64,000 nt of DNA from Torreya grandis (taxonomy: Eukaryota; Streptophyta; Pinopsida; Cupressales; Taxaceae): positions 474,501-538,500 of the forward strand of contig JARHVA010000251.1 in the NCBI GenBank assembly GCA_037957365.1, in the 5' to 3' direction. Below, one piece after another: positions 23,702 through 34,805 of the stretch. The translations under genes were made by a program, and so were the position numbers. How positions within the stretch are numbered: the stretch's first letter is position 1; each line of letters opens with the position of its first letter. Under the pieces are notes generated by a model. It saw only the letters and a program-made list of their open reading frames with translations. It made no database searches and was not told the origin of the DNA.

Positions 23702-26366
23702 AATGGCTTTTGGTGTGTTGACTAAAAAGTGAAAGGCCATAATAGAAATAATTTTCCAAAGAGGAATGTTCATCCTATATTGAAATAATGTTGTGATATT
23801 TTAAATTAAGTGTTAACCAAATTCAAATTTTAGTAAAATTGTGTCAAATGCTACATATTAAATTTTTTCACAAGTTCCCATATGTCTAATAGGGTCTCAT
23901 GTGTGTCTAAACACCTCACCCATGCCTACTCTAGCCATGGTCTAAACCTATCTTCCTTATATTAGTCTAGTCAACCAAAGTCAACTCTAGTCAAACATGG
24001 TCAAAGGCTCAAATTATTTTTAAAATTTCTTAATGTGATCATTTAGGTATCTTAAAGTGTTAATAATTAATAAATTGATCCTTTGTTATGTTTCATAGTA
24101 AAAAAATGCCCTTTTGTCACATTTTTGGCTCATTAAATGATATGTACAGATTGACTATGGAAGAAATTTGTCACCAAGGGAGTTTTAAACATGAAAAAGT
24201 TCAAAAAATGTTAAGAGGTAGTCAGATTCAATTGAAAAATTAATTCCATGCATGAAAATAGCAAAAACTCCTAAAAAAACTACCCCTTAATGGCACTTGT
24301 ATGGACTTGAGAAGTCCACCTTCAACTATAAATGTGGGAATGTACCTCTTATTCTCAATAAAGTATTTACCACACTTGGTTTGCATAGAAAAGGTTAGAT
24401 GAATCAAATTTTTCTTTTGTTTCTTCTTTCTTACCTTTGCAAGCCAAGGAGACTCAACTTTACATGCTTGGTACAAGTAATATAGGTGAATCTGGGAGGA
24501 GTAATCTTGGAGGTTAAAATTAGTTTGAGTTAGCTTCATTTTTATGGTAAAAAGTTCTAGTTTTATAGCTTCTCCTTTATGAACCATCACTAAGAAGCCA
24601 AGTAGTTTTTAATGCTCATTTATTCATTAGGGGTACTTGTTTGAGATAATATTTTAATATTTTTATGAGTTTGATGGTTTCATATGTGTATCAAGGCCTC
24701 TCCATATGTTTTCCATGGTTCTCTTGGTTTTGGAAGTCTCAAGAGTTTAAGAAGCCTCTTCTAGGCTTGTTCTTGGTGTAATTTCACCCTCACTACTCTA
24801 TATTAAGAAATATACATCTACATGTACCTTGAAATAATTTTTACATGTTTAAATAAAGGAATTGAATGTGTCTCATATCTTTTAAAACTATGAAGGTGCA
24901 CTTTATTACCAAAGTAAGAACCATGGGTCAAGAAGCATGCATTTTCCCTACAAGATCACACTTTCTACCTGATAGCCACCTATAGGTGGTCTTAAAAAGG
25001 GTTGAAATGGTCATTTTGGAAATTTTAATCATAAGGTGAACCCATTTGAGGTCCTATAACATGTTTAAGGCATGAAAAACCTTTACGAGGGAGTTTATTG
25101 ACAAATTAGAAGGTGGGAACAGGTTGAAGGCAAATGATTGAATTCTGGTAACTTGTCCCTAAAAGGGCAAAATAGAGGTCATGTAAGTTTTACTAATATC
25201 ATAAAATATAGTTTAAAAGAACCGTGATACTTACCAATTGATCATATTTTTATTCGTCATATAGTATAAGACATATTCAAAGTTTGAAATGTAGATACCT
25301 AAGGGAGTGTGGTTTTTTAAGAGGTCAGATATGGCCCTAAATGCACTCTGAGCAGGTAGAGAGGTTTATAATTTCAAGCACAAAAGGAGGGCTTATCACT
25401 CAAGGTTTAAAATTAGAAATAAAATCATGTTAAAATTATTATAATGAATGAGAGTTATTTTATAACTTAAGATCACCAAAAGAGAATATGAGTTTCATAC
25501 GTTTACCTCACACACTCACCCTCAGTCTATACATGTGACCTTAATAACCACCTACAACAGGGGTCACTAAGGATGTGTCTCAGCCATGGAAAAGAATATT
25601 TGATTTTAAATAAATAATATATGGTTTTTTAAGAGGATATAAATATTTTTTTAACCTCAAGTAGGTTTAAAATAACTTTTTGACATCATGACCAAGTGGA
25701 TGAGGTCAATAAACACCTATAGCTAGCTGAGAAGGACTGAGATGATAGTGAGCATAAAGAGCTCAGTTGGGTAAGAATAAGGATGAGATAAGGGTTTAAA
25801 AATAATTAAATTGGATATAAAAGTATTATATACACCCTTATCAATTCAATCCAAGTGTATATATCTCATTAAGGCCTTAACACCATCTGCAACCATGTAT
25901 ATGGAAATATTGGCAGTGAGTTAATAGTAAGGTTTTCTTGGTACTAAAAGAGACTATGTTGGTGGAGTTTGGATTATAAAAAGTGGAGATTTATATTAGG
26001 GTATGATTTATAGGTTTTAAAATAATATTTTAATCTTTATTTATGACAAGTAACCTATAGGGGTCAACTAAAGTATGGTGTCTTAGTCAAAACAATGGAT
26101 GACCTATTTATGAGCTAATGTGCATGAAAAAGACTTAGTAAAGCATGAAATAATTTTTAAAAAGTGTAATATACCATATATAATTCAATATTGTTACAAA
26201 AAAAAATTAAAGTCTCATTTCAAACATCATAACCTATAGGCAAGGGTGAACAGGGGTCTATCAAGCAACCTCTAGTTAGGATTTTGTGAACCCAGTCTTG
26301 AAAATTGAGCACAAATGTGGTTTGAGAGGTCGAGGTGTTGGAGAAAGATTGGATAAACTATATGTC
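23702..26366. other. non-coding DNA, possible LTR fragments
   Basis: No domain found. A TATA-like ctataaatgtggg at about 24327 followed by caataaag near 24356 would fit an LTR promoter region, but no second copy exists in the window. A plus-strand theme, gggtca-ctaa-cacctata, recurs loosely at 25530, 25700 and 26060. The 116-codon minus frame at 24240-24590 has no recognisable motif. Confidence 0.4.
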
Positions 26367-26371
26367 ATATT
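26367..26371. repeat. target site duplication ATATT, left
   Basis: ATATT before the left LTR of element 2, matching 36971-36975 after the right LTR. Confidence 0.75.
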
Positions 26372-26499
26372 TTTAGAGTAATTTTTACTCTATGTCATTT
26401 TAAATTTTTTTAATTGAGCGCTGCAATTTTGTTTCCTGCATACCTTAGACGTAGTAGCAGAGTTTTAGAGCAGAGGGCGGGTTCATTTTTGCCTAAGTG

Positions 26500-27420
26500 T
26501 CAAAACACAGTGGAAGCTACCAAGTGTCACCCTCCGAGCATGGGTCCTTTTTTCCCTTTCTATTTCTTTCATTTCATTTTTGGCCTAAGTATTGAATTTG
26601 GGTAGAAGCTGCTAAGTGTCAGCTTTCGAAACATGGAGCCAGCCAGTTGTCACTCTTTGAGCACTTTTTTGTAACTTTCCAAAAGGAGAAAAAATGTGCC
26701 ACATATCTAGTAGTAGCTAAGCAGAATGCACCACGTGTCAACATTTGCGTCTCATAAAGGCACCCACATTTCATTCTACTTTTTTGGCAAAGACTTTCAA
26801 CTAGTTAAGTAGCAGAGCAACAGAAAGCATCAGGTGGTAGTCGTGGAAGGCCCTAAACCACCTTTTTAAATAAGTAGCAGAAGTCACCATGTGTTGACAT
26901 CTGGGAGACTTTGGTTCAATTCCTGGGTCTAATGCTTTTATTTAATGCATAAAGGCATCATTTCATTTTGCTTAAGTGTCAAAGTGTAGTATAGGCTACC
27001 AAGTGTCACTCTTTGAGTCCCTTTCTACTTCATCCCCAAGAATAACAGAAGAAACCACATACCCCTAGTAAGAGAAGTGGAAGATGCCATGTATCTTCCC
27101 AGGAGTAGTGGAGGTTGCCATGCATCGACTACTGAGAGATCATCTTTGAGCTTCATTACCAAATAAGATTGTGGTGGGCCCTGGGTGTTACTTCAAAGGT
27201 CTATGGAAGTGTCGAGGAAACAAGCAAAGACTGCCATGTGCATCCATTCCCTCCTGAAAAGTTGTTAAGGCAAGGAATGTGGTGTGTTTTATTTTGTTAA
27301 AACTACAAAATATCAAGGAAGTAGATTATGATAGGTTGTCAAAGGTGGAGCATCCTTGAGTAGAATATAGAAAAAGTAGAAGGTGCCAAGTGTCATTCTC
27401 TGCTTCCCTCTAGACAAAAG
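26500..27420 (+). repeat. degenerate G-box-like repeat array in U3
   Basis: About a dozen phrases of the type gaagctgcCAMGTGTCAnnctctgag recur at irregular spacing, near 26515, 26607, 26640, 26727, 26883, 26990, 27080, 27110, 27228 and 27380. Variants include CCACGTGTC, CCATGTGTT, CCAAGTGTC and CCATGTATC. The core CCACGTGTC is the reverse complement of the plant G-box/ABRE form GACACGTGG. The partner LTR shows the same sites at matching places, one as CACCACGTGTCAG near 35319. Confidence 0.75.
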
Positions 27421-27805
27421 AGAATTTTCATGGATTGACTAAGTATCCTCATGTTTGTATATCTGTTACAGCAAAGATGGAGGGAAACTTGGTGAGAGTT
27501 ATTCCTGGTAGATAGAATAGTGCACTAGGTAGATTTTTGGGAATTACAAGCATTAAAGGGCCTTCTATTTGTCCCCTGAAGGTGGAGGTAGAGTAGAAAG
27601 TTGAGCGGCCAATAGGTGATGGAACGAGAAATTCATGTGTGAAGGGAGGTACTAGACATGAATCACCATGTCATAGTCAAGGAAATTCTTGACAAGACCA
27701 GGATGCATCCAAGGCATTGAAAGCGATGTCTATTTTGTCCCCTGTGAGTTAAGAGCAGAGTAAAATTATGCATGAAAAGAAGTGATGGAAGGAGACATTT
27801 GAGGC

Positions 27806-27812
27806 TATAAAA
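27806..27812 (+). promoter_or_regulatory. element 2 LTR TATA box
   Basis: TATAAAA in the context gaggctataaaagaag, conserved in the right LTR at 36239. Transcription would start about 30 bp downstream, leaving about 1.4 kb of U3 with the G-box-like array in front. Confidence 0.7.
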
Positions 27813-28542
27813 GAAGAAGAATTATAAGAGAGAAAAGGAGGGAATTCTATATTTTTAGACCTTCTAGAGTTTTTGACCAGTAATATCATTTACTCTTGTC
27901 TCAATTTTCTTGAGTTGTAAAGTTGATGTAACTGTGCATGTTTCTATGCCTTTTATGTGGCTAAATGAATTAAGAACATTGGAACTCCATGCCTTGGTTG
28001 GTGTTATCTGTGTCATTTGCAAAGTAGTCTATACAGTAGATTTTCTGGAGTTGTGATTAGGACTATCATTTGCTTTTGTCTCATTTTCTTGAATCGGAAG
28101 GTTTACATGACTGTACGTGAATTTTGTGCCTCTTATGTGATTGGAAGATTCTATTAAGAAGATTGAACACTATGCCTTTGTTGACATTCTCTATATCTCA
28201 GCAAAATAATTCCTTGTTGTGAGCCTCTGTTTCTATTATTTCAATCTTTTACATTGATCATGCACTTGTCTGCTCTTAAATGTAATTAAATCCCATAACA
28301 GTCTCATTATGCTCAAGTTAGGATTAGGATTACATTCAGGTGCATCACCATAGTTAGGTTTCATTTCCTGCACTTGTGTTTCTATTTAATTTCCTATCCC
28401 CTTTTCCCCAACACCCAATATAAAAGAAGAGACCAGCTTCTCTAAAATCTGGAGGTTGTTTCAATCCACATTGTCCCATAGCTTGAAACTTCCCATTGTT
28501 GATTGATTAAGATCAAGCACAATAAAATTCATCAACAATTTT

Positions 28543-28560
28543 TGGCATGCCCAGTGGAAT
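28543..28560 (+). other. element 2 primer-binding site
   Basis: TGGCATGCCCAGTGGAAT, five bases after the LTR end. It matches the element 1 site TGGCACGCCCGGTGGGAC at 14 of 18 positions, all four differences being transitions. Confidence 0.82.
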
Positions 28561-28587
28561 CAATCTTGAAATTTCTTTCAAGACCGT

Positions 28588-30240
28588 ATGAACCAAAGAG
28601 CTACAAGGAGTCAGAGCTATGGACCAGTCACCATATCACAATCCACTACAAATCCAGGTATTCTTTTGCCACCTCTGGTAATTAGTCCAAGAAGAAGAGC
28701 TAACCAATTTGTACCAGTACTAAATATGGGAGCCCCTGTACCCCTAAGGAATTATGCAAGTTGGAACATTGGTATCCCCTTAATCCTCCCAACACCACCA
28801 GCTATTTGGGATCCTATCCCAGTAAATGCTCTAAAAGCTCTACCCAAATTTAGTGGACAAGACTAAAAAACACCCATGGAACATCTTCAAGATGTATTAG
28901 ATGTCTATGCCATACATGGTGTCATAGAGAAAAATGTGGCCCTAAGGTTGTTAGTAGCCTCATTCAAATGGAAGGCTTTAGAATGGTATCAGTCTTTGAC
29001 CCCAAATACCATTTCTACATGGGACTAGCTTAGAGATTAGTTCTATGAAAGGTTTGCAGAGAAGGGTGATAAGTCTTCTTTATTACAGTAGTTAATCACC
29101 ATTCAAAGGGGACCACAAGAGGACATGACTGATTTCAACACCAAATTCTAAAAAACTTGGGACAAAATCCCTATTGTAGCTAAACCACCACTTGGTATGG
29201 CCATATTATTCTATCTCGAGGCTTTAAATTTAGATATATCTCTTATGATTCAGTCAGTGGGAGGACACACTTTGCCAGCAGCTTATGACTTTGCAGTCAG
29301 AGCTAAAAATCATTTAATTGATGTTGGAAAGTTACCTCCAAGGCCTCCCATGCTTGTATTTCCATAAATTACCTTACCCTTACCTCAAGAAGTTCCTAAA
29401 GTTGTAAGCCCACCTATGTCTATGTATGTTTACCCTCCATCATCTGCAAAGCAAATGGTCCTTGCTCAGTCATCTAAAATAGATGATATCAAGAGTATGC
29501 TGAGGACATTCTCCAATGAGCTGATTAACATAAAGAGATAGCATAATACTTTCCCTAAGCCTCCTTATCAAGGCTATCAAGGAAATAGGTTTTCATCCCA
29601 ACCAAACCAATATCAGGGCCTTCCAAGACAAACTAACCACCAACCAGTAAATCAATTAGTTGTAGTTCCCACACCCTCACAAACCCTTCCTCCCAACTCA
29701 AATAGGGAGATGGTTCTAGGTCAGAATAATTATGTGGATGATACTAATGCTTGGTGTTTTCCTTGCAATGATGCTCATGCACCCAGATATTATCCTAGGG
29801 GTAATCTACAACAAAGGGTGGCTGAGCAGAGAATAATGGATGGTTAGTTTGCTAGTACCAGTAATAATCAAGCCTACCAGTCTCCTGACATGTAGAGTTC
29901 AATATTAGTGGCTCAATTGCAAGGAATTTCCTTGCAACAAGAAGAATAGATAGCCCCTGAACATGCTTTATTCTCATGGGTTGAGGATGAAGAAGCAGTT
30001 TTCTTGAACGAAGCATCTACCTCCTAGAGGCCAGTAGTGCAATCTGATTATTACACCAGATTAAATAAGAGGATGGTGGAACAGCTTGAGATTGTAAGTG
30101 GTCAAGTCAAGAGTAATCCTCCACCTCAAGTGAAAAGGAATGCTTTCATTAGACAAGAAGTGCCTTAGCTATTATAAGATCAAGGGATCCCTGTCTAGAT
30201 TCAAGAAAAAACAAGGTATCCTTATTACCAAAAACCTCAG
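28588..30240 (+). pseudogene. element 2 gag
   Basis: Start taken at the ATG reading MNQRATRSQ. One frame throughout, broken by 14 stops, mostly TAG. The Gag core is clear: ALPKFSGQD, then LEWYQSLTPN, an FYERFAEK helix and a hydrophobic FYLEALNLDI region. A Pro/Gln-rich tail follows. The zinc knuckle at 29755-29793 reads C-X2-C-X3-H-X4-Y, so its last ligand has changed from Cys to Tyr (one base). Many stops stand where glutamine is expected (for example before LRD and before FYERF). Confidence 0.88.
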
Positions 30241-31000
30241 TCTTTGGGACCAATCAATATAGTGGACCAATTAAATAAGAATACAATGCAAGTATCTATA
30301 TGGGATATCTTAGATATTCCTAAACAAAAGACACTATTGCAAGAAGCGTTGCAAGGGCAAGTAGTGCCCAAAGGTGCTATTACCAAGGAAGGACCTACTG
30401 GAAAGGAAAATCTTAAAGATACGGTTCCTCCAACAACAACAGCCTTCGTGAACAATGCAACACAAGTAAGTAAATTCAAGCCAGAGCCTTTCTATTTAAA
30501 TCTGATAGTTGGAAAGAAACTCCTGCATAATGCATTGATAGATTTATGAGCTAACATAACTATGATGCCCAAGAAAATAGCTGATGCTTTGAAAATAAAC
30601 TATGAAGCCCTTGCGAAAGGAGTTATGCAACTAGATGGCAAAATAGTGCAAACCATAGGGAGAATTAAACAACTCCCCTTGTAGTTATACACATGTCCCA
30701 ACATAATTGTCAACCAAGATATAATTGTCATAGATATCCCTCCTGTCTTTGGTTTATGTTTATCTAAAGACTTTACAGCAAAAATAGGAGGATATATGTC
30801 TCTTGATGGGTCTCACCTCATCCTAAGAACTAGATACAATTCAAAGATGAAAATTCTATCTGAACCACTATCCAAAGACCATATCACCAATGAACCAACA
30901 ACAAGATTAGAAGCAGATCATGCCATGATGAATAAAGAAGAAAGAAATTTTATCAAAGAATTAGGAGAGTAGACTGAGCATGATCAAGAAGAAGAAATCA
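30241..31000 (+). pseudogene. element 2 protease
   Basis: In the gag frame. The active-site phrase ALIDL-stop-AN is at about 30532-30555, with TGA at 30547 replacing the Gly of the D-[ST/L]-G triad. Upstream, FYLNLIVGKK is the first strand. Downstream, the segments with VMQLDGKIV and DIPPVFGLCLSKDF fit the second half of retropepsin. It would cleave the polyprotein. Also interrupted by a TAG near 30680. Confidence 0.78.
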
Positions 31001-31140
31001 ACCAATTTTTGGCTATGATGCATAGCGACCCGTATGGGAACTATGACTCTACTGGTTTGGGCACATATGTCATTTTTGATGAGGATCAAGTGATCCCAAA
31101 TGTTATAAGGAAAGAGGCACCTAATGCTCAAGATTTAGAG

Positions 31141-31512
31141 GTCTGGACTTTGAATTTTGATGGGGCTAGAAGTAAACATGGTGCTGGAGCAAAAATTTGT
31201 CTTACTGCTCTAAATGGTGATAAAATTTTAAGGGCTGTCCTATTCCAATTTGCTTGCACTAATAATGATGCAGAATATGAATCTTTAGTACATGGGCTCT
31301 TGTTAGCCTAGAAAAAGGGAATAAAGACCCTAAAGGTAAAAGGAGATTTAGAATTAGTAGTAAACCAAATTAGGGAAAAGGTAGCAGCCAAAAATGTGAG
31401 AATGAGATCCTACAGGCATAGGATTTGGGATTTGATAGAAGATTTTGAAGGTTTTAATATCAAGATAATCCCTTGAATTCAAAACTCTGAGGCTGATAGG
31501 ATGGCTTAGATT
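31141..31512 (+). pseudogene. element 2 archaeal-type RNase H, placed before RT
   Basis: In order: WTLNFDGARSKHGAGA (first Asp), CTNNDAEYESLVHGLLLA (Glu), KVKGDLELVVNQI (second Asp), and a C-terminal IP-stop-IQNSEADRMA (last Asp). This is the archaeal-type RNase H (RVT_3-like) fold known from Tat elements. All four acidic positions are present. Stops after LLLA, in the IPR position (TGA, probably from CGA) and after RMA. In element 5, and in Tat elements generally, this domain sits between the RT-linked RNase H and integrase; here it sits between protease and RT, and no second copy is found before integrase. Confidence 0.85.
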
Positions 31513-31674
31513 GGCTCATAGTTTAACCTAGAAACTGGCTTATTGGTTAACAATGAGTCAGTAAAAGTTATAGTGAGACCGACCATCCTAGACAATGATG
31601 AAAATTGGCAAGTGTTTGAAAATGATGCTCAGGTAGTCTCTTTCTTACAACAATGAGATGAGTTTGTTGATCAG

Positions 31675-32760
31675 TTGCAAAGTAAAATTGAAGAGGCATA
31701 TGGTGATCAGATTATACAATTAAGGACTAATAAGCTCCCTAAAGGATTGATTACCTTAGAAAACTTATTTGACCCAGAGGATGTAAGCCTAGAAAAGAAA
31801 AGGTTCCAGGTAGATAAGGTAGACCATTCTGAAGTAGAGGTGAGTGATGGGAAAAGACTAAAATTTAGGAATTCCATAACTCAAGAAGAGAAGGAAAGAT
31901 TAATCAAGTTGTGCCAAAAGTATGATAGGGTCATAGCTTGGAGTTATGACAACCTTCATGGATACAACAGAGACATTATCTAGCACACAATAGAATTGAC
32001 TGAGGGATCCAAGCCCACCAGACAGAAATAGAGGCTAGTGAATCCAAGGATCGAGCCTCTAATGGTAGATGAGTTGTATAAACTTTTAGATTCCAAAATA
32101 ATATTCCCAATCAAGCACTCGACCTGGGTATCAAATCTAGTCCCAGTTACGAAAAGGAATGGAGATGTAAGACTGTGTGTAGATTTCAAAGATCTAAATA
32201 GAGCATCTCTAAAAGACCACTATCCCTTGTCCTCCATGGAACAAATTTTACAAACTGTGGCTGGATCAGAGAGGTTTTCTTTACTTGATGGTTTCTCTAG
32301 GTATAATCAAATTTGGCTAGCTGAGGAAGACCAATACAAAACTACTGTCACTACCAAATGGAGGACATTTGCTTATGCAAAGATGCCATTCAGCTTATCA
32401 AATGTAGGAGCCACCTTTCAATGAGCTATGAATATAGCCTTTGGTGAGCTAATAAATAAGGTCATCATGGTCTATCTAGATGACCTCACTATTTTCTCAA
32501 AAAATGCTAATGATCATTTTGATCATTTAGAATCTGTCTTCAATAAATGTTAAGATTTTGGGATATCATTGAATCCAAAGAAATGTATTTTTATTGTATC
32601 TCAGGGTAGACTATTGGGGCACATAGTATCTAAGGAAGGAGTTTCTATAGATCCTGAGAGAATCACAACTATAATGGACCTACCTCTTCTAGCAAATAAA
32701 AAGGTAGTCTAGTCCTTTTTAGGGAAGATCAATTTTGTCAGTAATTTCATAACTAATTTT
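31675..32760 (+). pseudogene. element 2 reverse transcriptase
   Basis: An approach segment with VIAWSYDNLHGYN (about 31935), then PIKHSTWVSNLVPV, RLCVDFKDLNRASLKDHYP, motif A SLLDGFSRYNQI with its Asp, MPFSLSNVGATFQ, and the catalytic YLDD at 32473-32484. SLNPKKCIF and LLGHIVSKEG follow, then the thumb. Catalytic residues are intact but stops interrupt at 31981, 32029, 32422, 32551 and 32710. Same frame as gag and protease. Confidence 0.93.
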
Positions 32761-32766
32761 GTAGGC

Positions 32767-33260
32767 TTGGCTAGACCAATGACACTCTTGCTAAAAAAGG
32801 ACCTAGTCTTCAAGTGGACTATAGAAAGAAGGCAAGATTTTGAGGGGGTTAAGAAGGCTATCTCAGTAGCCCCAGTGCTCAAGAACCTAGATTTTTCCAT
32901 GTCCTTTATAATGTATGTCTATGGAGGAGAGTTAAGTATTGCTGCTATGTTGACTCAAAAGAATGATGGGTTAGAAGGAGAGCACCCAATAGCCTTTTTC
33001 TCAAGAAATCTCAAAGATTATGAGACCAAGTAAAATTTTGTGGAAAGACAAGCCTATGCCATGGTAAAAGCCCTCAAGAAATTTAGGCATCTAATATCAG
33101 GGAACAAAATTATGATACTTGTAGCTCACCCAAGTGTCAGGGAATATGTCATGGAGGGAGAAATTACTAAGAAAAGAGCCAATTGGATCACTAAGATCCT
33201 TGAATATGATTTAGAGTTCAGACTCACCAAGCTAGTTAGAGGCAAGGGGCTGTGCCAATA
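32767..33260 (+). pseudogene. element 2 RT-linked RNase H
   Basis: Starts with LARPMTLLLKKD and FKWTIERRQDFE, the usual RT-connection phrases. The RNase H core reads MYVYGGELSIAAMLTQ, EHPIAFFSRNLKDYETK, and RQAYAMVKALKKFRHL. The first catalytic Asp (Y.[AD]SD in active forms) is Gly here. Loss of catalytic residues in this domain is known for Tat elements that acquired the archaeal RNase H. One TAA at 33031. Confidence 0.85.
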
Positions 33261-33299
33261 TATAACCCAAGAGCTTGAAAAGATGTTACCTGAGGAAGC

Positions 33300-34604
33300 A
33301 GATCCAGAAGGAGGGACAAAGATGGTGCTAAAATTGCAAGAGGTTGATCAAGAATCTTGGGTCACAAGCAAGATTCAATTTATGAAGAATGGGTTTTATC
33401 CAAGAGAACTCCCTCAAAACAAGAGGAGATATTATAGGATACAGGGAGTTCATTTTGTTTTAATTGAACAAGTCTTTTTCAAAAGAAATTCTGATGGGAA
33501 ATTGTTAAGATGTGTAAAACAAGCTGAAGCTCAAAGAATACTACATGAAATGCATCATGGAATATCAGGGGGGCATTTTTCTACAAAGACCATAGCCATA
33601 AAGATAAGTGAGGTAGGGTATTTTTGGCCTAATTTATTTGTAGATTGTTATTAGCTAGTTAGAAAATGTCAATCCTGCCAATATTATATGGGGATGAGGA
33701 GGAATGCAGCCATGCCCCTTAGTCCTATAGTTGTGGATGAACCTTTCGCTCAATGGGGTCTTGACTTCATTAGAATGACAAATCCAGTGTCTAGCATGGG
33801 TCATAAATGGATATTAACTACCACAAATTATTTCACCAGATGAACCGAAGTGGTCCCACTTAAAGAAGCGATAGAGAATGTGATCCTAGATTTTTTAGGG
33901 GGTATCACTACTCACTTTGGGGCTCCCCACACCATCATTTCAGATAATGCTAAAGCATTCTTGGGGTCTAAAGTATCCAAATTTTCCTTGAGACATGGAA
34001 TATATCTGAAAACTTCATCTAACTATTACCCTCAAGGTAACGGTCTAGCAGAATCAACCAACAAGAACCTGATAAGACTCATCAAAAGAGTAGGGGCTGA
34101 TCATCACAAAGAGTGGCATAAAGTGCTTAATCTAACACTATGGGATAATAGAATCACACCTAAGTAGGTGATCAAAATGTCTCCATATGAATTGGTATAT
34201 GAAAAGTCTGTCGTGAATCCCCTTAGCTTGGAAATCCCTGCTCTTCAACTGATCAAACAAATTGAGATTGAAGAAAATGGCCCCATGCAGGTTAGACTCA
34301 CAAAGTTTTTAGAAGTTCAAGAAAATAGGGATATAGCCCATGATTCATTAATCAAGCATTAGGGAATGGTTAATAATTGTTTTGATAAAAGGACTTCAAG
34401 TCCTAATTTTGAAGTAGGCTCAATTGTTTTAAAATGGGATGCAAGGGTTGCCAAGTCGAGTTAGCATACCAAATTCGAAGCACTATGGACTGGTCTGTAT
34501 AGAATTTGCATGTGCAAGCAAAAGAATTCTTTCAACTTAGATTCGATGGAAGGAGAACTTGAGAGATTCCTATAAATAGAATCTATTTGAAACATTTCAA
34601 TTGA
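33300..34604 (+). pseudogene. element 2 integrase and end of polyprotein
   Basis: Zinc-binding part: EMHHGISGGHF, then RKCQSCQ. Catalytic core: QWGLDFI (first Asp, 33763), then IISDNAKAF (second Asp), then NGLAESTNKNL (Glu). The C-terminal part has GSIVLKW and an FEALWTG segment. A frameshift near 34560 moves the last codons (EIPINRIYLKHFN) into the next frame, ending at TGA 34602-34604, the likely true terminator. Stops: 33652, 33841 (TGA at the Trp of FTRW), 34165, 34360 and one near 34460. No chromodomain is seen. Confidence 0.9.
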
Positions 34605-34805
34605 CTTGGGTCTCTCATGTATTATAGTTAAATAGTTTCCCTTTCTCGTATTGTTTTTCCATTATTTTCTCACTTTGCTTTTAAATAAGTGTTTTAAACA
34701 TATGTTGATAGCTATTTTGAAGCTATAATTTTCACAATTTTGATCTAGCGAGAGGTTAAGTTTTCTTTTTGAGCAGGCTCAAAACTCCTGGGGATTGCCA
34801 ATAAT

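Larger units (their letters stand above)
26372..28537 (+). repeat. element 2 5' LTR
   Basis: 2166 bp, ending in CA. Its first two bases are TT where TG is expected; the partner has TA, consistent with decay of an original TG. It holds a clear TATA box (27806) and an upstream array of G-box-like sites. The 63-codon frame at 26414 is not a gene. Confidence 0.9.

Noticed and set aside
24240..24590. 116-codon minus-strand open frame, Lys-rich
   Set aside because: No motif; the opposite strand looks like an LTR promoter region.
28588..34560. TAG read as glutamine (recoded polyprotein) in element 2
   Set aside because: Many in-frame CAG codons remain, TAA and TGA also occur, and C-to-T decay of methylated CAG explains it without a new code.
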